From: an uncultured Arthrobacter sp.
GTDB taxonomy: Bacteria > Actinomycetota > Actinomycetes > Actinomycetales > Micrococcaceae
Reading direction: 5' to 3'
Assembly: GCF_947495145.1 (NCBI RefSeq)
Contig: NZ_CANLXP010000027.1
Span: 1 to 41,963, forward strand
DNA: 41,963 bases
Shown: piece by piece, positions 36,217-41,963 of the stretch
Layout of the letters: the number at the start of each line of letters is the position of its first letter
How positions within the stretch are numbered: the stretch's first letter is position 1
Translations under genes and position numbers: made by a program
The notes under the pieces: generated by a model
Told to the model about the DNA's origin: nothing
Seen by the model: only the letters and a program-made list of their open reading frames with translations
The model's database searches: none

Positions 36217-36747
36217 ATGGACCGTCCCGTTCCGAGCGCCCCGAAGCGCACCCCATTGACAGCGTCAATGGGTCGAACAGGCGCGCCCCTGATCCACCAG
36301 GCCCTTCCCACCGTCGAGGAAGTGTCAGCCGGCGGAATCGTCGTCGACCCCTCAACTGACCTGCTCAATGTGGCAATCATCGCGCGGTTGAACCGGGGTG
36401 GACGCCTCGAATGGTGCCTGCCCAAGGGCCATCCCGAAAACCAGGAGAACAACGAGCAGGCAGCCGTGCGGGAGATTGAAGAGGAAACCGGAATTCGCGG
36501 CAGGGTCCTCACAGCGCTCGGCAGCATTGACTACTGGTTCACCGTGAGCGGGCACCGGGTCCACAAGACGGTCCACCACTTCCTCCTGATCTCGACCGGC
36601 GGGCATCTGACCATCGAGAATGACCCCGACCACGAGGCCGTCGATGTCGCATGGGTGCCGCTCGCCGATCTCGGCCGTAAGCTCTCCTTCCCGAATGAGC
36701 GGCGCATCGCCGACCTCGCCCGCGAGATCCTGCCCCAATACCTCTGA
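36217..36747 (+). CDS. NUDIX hydrolase
   Basis: This 176-residue protein has a complete Nudix box at residues 71-93 (GHPENQENNEQ, then AAVREIEEETGI), fitting GX5EX7REUXEEXGU, with the VEEVSAGGIVV strand before it. It hydrolyses nucleoside diphosphate-linked compounds; the substrate is undefined. It is divergent from pcnA and 71 bp upstream of murJ, the same neighbourhood as MutT4 (Rv3908) in M. tuberculosis. Confidence 0.93.
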   Translation: MDRPVPSAPKRTPLTASMGRTGAPLIHQALPTVEEVSAGGIVVDPSTDLLNVAIIARLNRGGRLEWCLPKGHPENQENNEQAAVREIEEETGIRGRVLTALGSIDYWFTVSGHRVHKTVHHFLLISTGGHLTIENDPDHEAVDVAWVPLADLGRKLSFPNERRIADLAREILPQYL

Positions 36748-36818
36748 TCCGCAGCCCGTCGCCCGGCGGAGCAGTCGGTTACCGGCGTCGTCGGGTATTG
36801 GTGAGACGATAAGTCACG

Positions 36819-38546
36819 ATGTCTGATACCAACACCGCCTCAATACCGGTCCAGGATGCGGGCGTGGTCCCCGGTCGCCGTCCAACTCCAGCCGGCAATG
36901 TACCGCCCACCGATTCAACAGCACGCTCAAGCGCAATCATGGCTGCGGGCACGCTGGTATCTCGCATACTCGGGCTTGTCCGGGTTGCCCTCCTGGCGAC
37001 GGCGATCGGCACGGCGGGCGCCGTATCCGACCTCTTCCCGGCAGCGAACAACCTGCCCACCTACATTTTCCTGATGATCGCCGGCGGGGTGTTCAACGCG
37101 GTGCTGGTACCGCAGATCATCCGGGCGAGCCGGCAGGAAGACCGCGGCTCGGACTTCGTCAGCCGCCTCATGACGCTCTCCGTGGTTGTCCTGTTCATCC
37201 TCACCGTGCTGATCACGCTTGCAGCACCGTTCCTGGCGGACCTGCTGACCAACGTGTCCGGTGACGCGCTGGCGCTCACCACGATCTTCGCTTACTGGTG
37301 CCTGCCGCAGATCTTCTTCTACGGGCTTTACTCGATCATCGGCCAGGTCCTCAACGCCAACGGATCCTTCGGACCCTATATGTGGGCTCCCGTCGTCAAC
37401 AACATCGTCTCGATCGGCTTCCTCATCGCCTTCATTGTGATGATGGGGGCCGAGCGCACCACCGGTCATACGCCTGATACCTGGACGTCCACCCACACCT
37501 TGCTTCTTGCCGGAGGAACCACCCTGGGCATCGTGGTCCAGGCGCTTGTACTGATTGTCCCGCTGCGCAGGCTGCGTCTTGGCCTTCGGCCGAAGTTCGG
37601 TTGGCGCGGGGTCGGGTTGGGGAAGACGGGGCGGTTGGCGTCCATCACGATCGTGACCATGCTGATCGGCAACGGCCTCTACATGGTGAATCAATGGGTG
37701 GCCACGATCGCCACAGAGGCACGGACCAACCTGCCCGACGACGCCTACATCGCGGGTCTGACCAACCTGGATATCGGTTCGCTGGTGTATGTTCTGCCGC
37801 ACTCCGTAATCGCGCTGTCACTGGCCACCGTCATGTTCAACCGCCTCGCCGCCGCGCACTCCCAGGACGATCTTGGAACCACGAAGGAAACACTTTCGCT
37901 CGGTATGCGGACGATCGGCGTCGCGACCGTTTTCGGCGCAGCAGCCCTCCTCGCCCTGGCGGCGCCGCTGGGCATGGTCTTCTCCGGCGGGATCCGTGAA
38001 GGCGGCGCCCTCAATGCGCTGATCATTACCCTGCTCGCGGTCGGGGCGCCCTTCCTGAGCGCGAACTTCTTCCTCAACCGGGTCTTCTATGCCGCTGAAG
38101 ACGCAATCACGCCGCTGAAGATTCAGCTCATCCTCTCTGTCACGGGCGTTGCGCTGGCCCTCACAGCGAGCCTGTTTGAGCCCGCCCTGATTGTGCCGAT
38201 GCTTGCCTTGAGCTTCACCCTCGGAAACATTGTGGCCGTGGTCGTCAGCCACCTTTTTCTTGTGCGGAAGATCGGCAGATACGGTGCGGGGCATATCTAC
38301 GACGTCCACGTCCGCCTCACTATCGCCGGTCTGGTGTCTGCTGCCTTCGGCGCGGCTCTGCTGTGGTTCTTCGGCGCCTACCAGGCGGACGGATTCGTCT
38401 GGCAGTCGGTGGCTAGCGCCGTCGTCGTACTTCTGATTGCCGGACCGCTGATGTTTGCGGTCTATGTAGGGATGCTGAAGGTCCTGCGCGTAACCGAGCT
38501 GAGCGACTTCCTCGCTCCACTGCTGACACGCTTTCGACGTCGGTAA
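36819..38546 (+). CDS. murJ: Lipid II flippase MurJ (MviN family)
   Basis: This 575-residue protein has a cytoplasmic N-terminal tail of about 35 residues, then about 14 membrane segments of the MVF flippase fold. Landmarks are AAGTLVSRILGLVRVALLATAIG, FPAANNLPTYIFLMIAGGVFNAVLVPQI, YSIIGQVLNANGSFGPYMWAPVVNNIV and FFLNRVFYAAEDAITPLKIQ. It translocates the peptidoglycan precursor lipid II across the membrane. Unlike M. tuberculosis MviN (Rv3910), it has no fused pseudokinase and extracellular domain; these appear as the next gene, 82 bp downstream. Confidence 0.94.
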   Translation: MSDTNTASIPVQDAGVVPGRRPTPAGNVPPTDSTARSSAIMAAGTLVSRILGLVRVALLATAIGTAGAVSDLFPAANNLPTYIFLMIAGGVFNAVLVPQIIRASRQEDRGSDFVSRLMTLSVVVLFILTVLITLAAPFLADLLTNVSGDALALTTIFAYWCLPQIFFYGLYSIIGQVLNANGSFGPYMWAPVVNNIVSIGFLIAFIVMMGAERTTGHTPDTWTSTHTLLLAGGTTLGIVVQALVLIVPLRRLRLGLRPKFGWRGVGLGKTGRLASITIVTMLIGNGLYMVNQWVATIATEARTNLPDDAYIAGLTNLDIGSLVYVLPHSVIALSLATVMFNRLAAAHSQDDLGTTKETLSLGMRTIGVATVFGAAALLALAAPLGMVFSGGIREGGALNALIITLLAVGAPFLSANFFLNRVFYAAEDAITPLKIQLILSVTGVALALTASLFEPALIVPMLALSFTLGNIVAVVVSHLFLVRKIGRYGAGHIYDVHVRLTIAGLVSAAFGAALLWFFGAYQADGFVWQSVASAVVVLLIAGPLMFAVYVGMLKVLRVTELSDFLAPLLTRFRRR

Positions 38547-38628
38547 GCCGCAGCCCTGCGCGTACACGCGGTCAGCCCGAAAGTGACCGGTAGCATTGGT
38601 ACAAATTATCCACATCCGGGAGGAACAC

Positions 38629-40134
38629 GTGCCAGAAGCAGTAGACGTCGGCTCAGTGCTGGGCGGCCGGTACAAGGTCACCGCTTACGTACTGGCCTCT
38701 GCTGAGAAGGACCTGGTGCTTGACGGTGTCGATCAGGTGCTGAATCGGCCTGTCAGCATTCTGGTGGCTTCGCCTTCCAACGCCGGCCAGGTTGCCACGA
38801 GCGCGCGCGAGGTTGCTACGGGTGAGCGGGCAGGCAACATTCAGGTCCTTGATCTCGGGATCACCGACGCGGGCACCTACCTGGTCACCAACCGCGCACC
38901 GGCTGCCGACCTCCTGGATCTCGTTATCCAGCAGGACGCCCCCTACATTGAACCGTTCTTCACGGACACGCTCGGTTCCGAGATCTTCGGTGTTGCCCGT
39001 TCCACGGAGCCTGAGACCTATGAGGACGACGACTGGGATCACCATGAGCAGGAACGGCGCCTCTCACGCCTCCCCAAAGCCAGGATGCCGCGCTTCGGGC
39101 GAGGTGCCGCTGCCGGTGCTGCCGGTGGGGCTGCCGCGGGCGCCGCGGCCGCGTCCGGGCAGGCTGACCCGGGCACCGCACCACAGGACATTTCCTCCTC
39201 GCGCCCAGCGGGCGGCAACGCCAGTGTTCCACCGCCGCCAAGCGCCCCTCCCCGTGCCACCTCCGCCGACGAGCGGAACGAGCGACCGAAGGTGTCGGTC
39301 TGGTCGGAGGACGATTACGACCAGGCGGACGACATCTCCTCCCAGCGGCCGGCGTCGCGTTTTCCTGCCGCCGCTGCGGCCGGAGGAGCTACGGCTGCCG
39401 GTACACAGCACGACGACGACGGTCCCTACGAGGACTACGACGACGATGAAGACCGCGAGAACAATCCTCGCTTCACACGGCTGCTTGTAGGCATTGTCCT
39501 TGCTCTGGTGATCGTCGGTGCCGTGATACTTGCTGTCACCCAGCTGCGGCCCATTTTCGATCCGCCGGTAGCAAACGAGAACCCGACAACCGAAAGCAGT
39601 GTTGAAGCCACGGAGAGTCAGGGTGCCTCGCCGTCGGATTCCGGATCTGCTACGCCAACACCGGAACTTGTACCTCCGGTCGCTGCGGGTGTCACGCGCC
39701 TGGTGCCCGACAATCCTGAGCTGAACTCCCAGACGGACGGGGACCTCGGTGCCATCATCGATGACAATCCCGCAAGCTTCTGGGGCAGTCTCGTGTACGC
39801 CAATGAGACTTTCGGTGGACTGGCTCAAAACCTCGCGCTGGTGGTTGAGCTGGAGGAGCCCTCAAGCATCTCCGAGATCCAAATCGAACAGTTGAATAGC
39901 TCGGGTGGCAGCTTCACCGTCTTGCTGAACGACGAGCCGACACTGGAGGGTGCCACCCAGGTCGCACAGTCGGGTTTCACCGGACCGTCCGTGACGTTCA
40001 ACGTGCCGCAGACCGATGGTGCTCCTCCGACAGCGCAGTACGTGATCGTCAACTTCACCCAACTGCCGCGGCTTTCCAACGTCCAGGCGCAGTACCCCTG
40101 GGGCATGCGCATCGCCGAGATCAACGTCTCCTAG
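38629..40134 (+). CDS. MurJ-linked membrane protein with pseudokinase-like N-terminus and extracellular discoidin-like domain
   Basis: The 501-residue protein has four parts. Residues 1-110 resemble the start of a Ser/Thr kinase fold (GSVLGGRYKVTAYVLASAEKDLVL) but lack catalytic motifs. Residues 130-280 are a low-complexity Ala/Pro/Asp-rich stretch. One membrane helix follows at about residues 285-306 (LLVGIVLALVIVGAVILAV). The extracellular C-terminal domain (VTRLVPDNPELNSQTDGDLG, then DDNPASFWGS... ALVVELEEPSSISEIQIEQL) resembles a carbohydrate-binding or F5/8-type beta-sandwich. This is the domain order found fused to MviN in M. tuberculosis, where the phosphorylated pseudokinase recruits FhaA. 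GTG start with GGAGG six nt upstream. The homology to that fusion is my inference. Confidence 0.72.
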   Translation: MPEAVDVGSVLGGRYKVTAYVLASAEKDLVLDGVDQVLNRPVSILVASPSNAGQVATSAREVATGERAGNIQVLDLGITDAGTYLVTNRAPAADLLDLVIQQDAPYIEPFFTDTLGSEIFGVARSTEPETYEDDDWDHHEQERRLSRLPKARMPRFGRGAAAGAAGGAAAGAAAASGQADPGTAPQDISSSRPAGGNASVPPPPSAPPRATSADERNERPKVSVWSEDDYDQADDISSQRPASRFPAAAAAGGATAAGTQHDDDGPYEDYDDDEDRENNPRFTRLLVGIVLALVIVGAVILAVTQLRPIFDPPVANENPTTESSVEATESQGASPSDSGSATPTPELVPPVAAGVTRLVPDNPELNSQTDGDLGAIIDDNPASFWGSLVYANETFGGLAQNLALVVELEEPSSISEIQIEQLNSSGGSFTVLLNDEPTLEGATQVAQSGFTGPSVTFNVPQTDGAPPTAQYVIVNFTQLPRLSNVQAQYPWGMRIAEINVS

Positions 40135-40254
40135 AATCCGGGCGCGGATCCTCCACCGCACGGAATAACAGCGGTAGGCCTGTCGTTGTTGCAAATGATC
40201 GCGACCGGACTCAGAAGTTCGATCGCCCTCACCGATAGAAAGGTTCCTCAACCC

Positions 40255-41289
40255 GTGAGCACTGACACTAAGGTCGCTGGTAGCGCGCCTGGCGATATCC
40301 GCGACGTCATCATCGTCGGATCCGGTCCGGCTGGATACACCGCCGCGGTGTACACCGCCCGGGCCAATCTTTCACCGCTGTTGATTGCGAGCTCAGTCAC
40401 CGCTGGCGGAGAGTTGATGAACACCACTGACGTCGAGAACTATCCGGGTTTCCCCGACGGTGTCATGGGTCCTGACCTGATGGAGAACTTCGAGAAGCAA
40501 GCCGCGCGTTTCGGGACCGAGATTCTCTTTGAGGACGTCACTTCAGTCGATCTGGAAGGTGATGTAAAAACGGTCACCATCGGGACTGGAGAGACGTTCC
40601 GGGCCCGGTCAGTCATCATCTCCACGGGATCGGCCTACCGTGAGCTCGGTCTGGAAGATGAGAAGCGCCTGTCCGGCCACGGAGTCAGTTGGTGCGCTAC
40701 CTGTGACGGCTTCTTCTTCAAGGATCAGGACATAGCTGTTATCGGTGGAGGAGATTCCGCCATGGAGGAAGCCCTCTTCCTGACCAAGTTCGCCCGCTCA
40801 GTGACCGTCGTGCATCGACGTGATTCGCTTCGTGCATCGCGGATTATGCAGGACCGCGCACTGGCACACGAGAAGATTCGATTCGAGTGGAATGCTGAGG
40901 TGACAGCCATTCACGGCACCGAAAAGGTCACCGGCCTGACTCTCGGGAGCACTGTCGATGATTCGACCAGGGAACTTGCAGTCACCGGCGTCTTTGTGGC
41001 CATTGGTAATGACCCGCGGATCGACCTGGTCAAGGATCAGCTCACGCTGACTGACGAAGGAACGATCGCTGTACTGGGGCGCACCTCCAAGACGTCCCTG
41101 CCGGGCGTCTTCGCCGCCGGTGACGTCATCGATCCGACCTACCGCCAGGCCATCACCGCCTCGGGCTCCGGCTGCGTCGCGGCCATCGACGTTGAGCACT
41201 ACCTCGCGGATCTTGGCGACAGTGTAGACACTGCGGCAGAAGTACCGACACCCGTGTCTGAAGAAGTATCTGAGACGGCATCCGTCTAA
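40255..41289 (+). CDS. trxB: Thioredoxin-disulfide reductase
   Basis: This 344-residue flavoprotein has the FAD motif DVIIVGSGPAGYTAAVYTARA, the redox-active WCATCDG (Cys147 and Cys150), the NADPH motif IAVIGGGDSAMEEALFL and GVFAAGDVIDPTYRQAITASGSGC. It reduces thioredoxin with NADPH. A C-terminal extension of about 25 residues, Glu/Thr/Ser-rich, follows the usual end. The GTG start (VSTDTKVAGS) has AAAGG upstream. It lies 23 bp from trxA. Confidence 0.97.
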   Translation: MSTDTKVAGSAPGDIRDVIIVGSGPAGYTAAVYTARANLSPLLIASSVTAGGELMNTTDVENYPGFPDGVMGPDLMENFEKQAARFGTEILFEDVTSVDLEGDVKTVTIGTGETFRARSVIISTGSAYRELGLEDEKRLSGHGVSWCATCDGFFFKDQDIAVIGGGDSAMEEALFLTKFARSVTVVHRRDSLRASRIMQDRALAHEKIRFEWNAEVTAIHGTEKVTGLTLGSTVDDSTRELAVTGVFVAIGNDPRIDLVKDQLTLTDEGTIAVLGRTSKTSLPGVFAAGDVIDPTYRQAITASGSGCVAAIDVEHYLADLGDSVDTAAEVPTPVSEEVSETASV

Positions 41290-41312
41290 CCCTCGAGAAG
41301 GAGTGAAAGAAC

Positions 41313-41636
41313 ATGAGTAATACCAAGGAAGTAACTGACGCCTCATTCGAAGCGGACGTAATCAACGCTTCGAAACCAGTCATGGTTGATTTCTGGGCAG
41401 AGTGGTGCGGTCCTTGCCGCAAACTGTCGCCAATCCTTGATGACATCGCCTCCGAGCACTCGGAGAAGATCGACGTCGTGAAGCTTAATGTGGATGACAA
41501 TCCCGCCACGGCTGCCAAGTACGGAATTACCTCAATACCCGCCGTCTACGTATTCAGCGGTGGTGAAGTTGCTGCAACTTCGATCGGCGCCAAGCCGAAG
41601 CAGGTACTGGAGCAGGAGTTCGGTCAGTTCCTTTAG
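41313..41636 (+). CDS. trxA: Thioredoxin
   Basis: This 107-residue protein has the thioredoxin fold with active site WCGPC (Trp31-Cys35), MVDFWAEWCGPCRKLSP, the cis-Pro loop TSIPAVYVF and the C-terminal helix. It is the dithiol reductant paired with trxB immediately upstream. ATG start with AAGGAG. A terminator hairpin follows. Confidence 0.97.
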   Translation: MSNTKEVTDASFEADVINASKPVMVDFWAEWCGPCRKLSPILDDIASEHSEKIDVVKLNVDDNPATAAKYGITSIPAVYVFSGGEVAATSIGAKPKQVLEQEFGQFL

Positions 41637-41651
41637 TACCAAGGAGTGCAC

Positions 41652-41690
41652 AAGGCCGGGTAGCCCAGTGGGCCACCTGGCCTTCTTCTT
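41652..41690 (+). terminator. Intrinsic terminator after trxA
   Basis: AAGGCC (41652-41657) pairs with GGCCTT (41679-41684). Between them GGT/ACC and GCCC/GGGC extend the stem with one wobble and one mismatch around loop AGT. CTTCTT follows as a moderate U-rich tail. Confidence 0.75.
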
Positions 41691-41712
41691 GCCCTGGATA
41701 AGAGGCGTACGT

Positions 41713-41728
41713 CGTTTCACGTGAAACG
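41713..41728. promoter_or_regulatory. parS centromere-like site
   Basis: CGTTTCACGTGAAACG is a 16-bp perfect palindrome whose 14-bp core GTTTCACGTGAAAC is identical to the bacterial parS consensus bound by ParB. Its place just after trxB-trxA fits the origin-proximal region, where parB/parA usually follow. No ParB coding sequence is visible before the window ends. Confidence 0.88.
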
Positions 41729-41886
41729 GCCCTCGAGCTAAAGCAACCAACCCGTGCAGTGGTGGCTTCACGCGATGAACCTCGGGAGGCTTCCTAACAC
41801 AAGTCCTCAGCAAAACCCGTCATGCATCGTTCCAGACTTCTATAGGTTGACTTCAGGTTGTCTACAACGCTGGCGGCAGTCCGGCA

Positions 41887-41963
41887 GGTCAAGTCCCGTG
41901 GAGTGGTGTAGCCGGTCTGTGGGTTTTCGAGGTTGTTGAGGGTTAGAAGTTGTGGTTCTCGGA
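41887..41963. mobile_element. Possible end of an insertion sequence (IS256-like), cut by window edge
   Basis: The stretch starting GGTCAAGTCCCGTGGAGTGG reminds me of the terminal inverted repeats of actinobacterial IS256-type elements, followed by non-coding end sequence. It lies where parB would normally be expected to begin. The rest is outside the window and no transposase codons can be confirmed, so this is tentative. The interval 41729-41886 holds nothing else recognisable. Confidence 0.3.

Overview
The window looks like chromosomal DNA of a high-GC actinobacterium close to Arthrobacter and other Micrococcaceae. The evidence is family content and layout: GTG starts with strong Shine-Dalgarno sites, a mycothiol glycosyltransferase (mshA), an actinobacterial inositol-phosphate synthase, a FemX-like ligase, and an origin-proximal block pcnA / NUDIX / murJ / trxB / trxA followed by a parS palindrome. 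No rRNA or tRNA genes, CRISPR arrays or complete insertion sequences were recognised.

Layout. (1) 1-7340, minus strand: part of a thiopeptide-type RiPP cluster. In transcription order it has a precursor peptide whose predicted core uses only Ser, Thr, Cys and Gly, an ABC ATPase, an ABC permease, a LanB-type glutamylation protein, a split LanB C-terminal (TbtC/TbtD-like) protein and a leader-binding F-protein. The YcaO cyclodehydratase and dehydrogenase are not in the window; they may lie off its left edge. (2) 7390-9100: a regulatory block. A small gene encoding three perfect copies of the octapeptide IGDWPLGG is divergent from an XRE-TPR (RRNPP-like) regulator. A TTGAC...GTCAA inverted repeat occurs both between these two genes and over the precursor promoter. 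I read this as a candidate peptide-pheromone circuit controlling the thiopeptide cluster. (3) 9139-10945: two small membrane proteins and an RtcB RNA ligase. (4) 10953-17370, minus: a glycine-riboswitch operon gcvP-gcvT-sdaA and an MTHFR-like gene. (5) 17411-22575, minus: a flavin monooxygenase-like protein, then a GT-C-like membrane protein, a FemX-like protein and a CrtI-like oxidoreductase in one operon.

(6) 22796-25500, plus: ino1, a YeiH-type transporter and an ECF sigma factor remnant. (7) 25569-29547, minus: kbl, tdh and fhs. With region 4 this makes a threonine/glycine/serine one-carbon set: Thr to 2-amino-3-ketobutyrate to Gly, then glycine cleavage to methylene-THF, plus formyl-THF synthesis and serine deamination. 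(8) 29655-32580, minus: a conserved protein, mshA, and a tract of very small ORFs with strong ribosome sites and hairpins. (9) 32798-41636: a DUF418 membrane protein, a histidine phosphatase, pcnA, NUDIX, murJ, a membrane protein resembling the regulatory half of the mycobacterial MviN fusion, trxB and trxA. (10) The right edge has a terminator, a parS-like site and what may be the end of an insertion sequence.

Gene calls rest on reading the translations and on memory of the families. No searches were run, so names of weakly conserved proteins are tentative.
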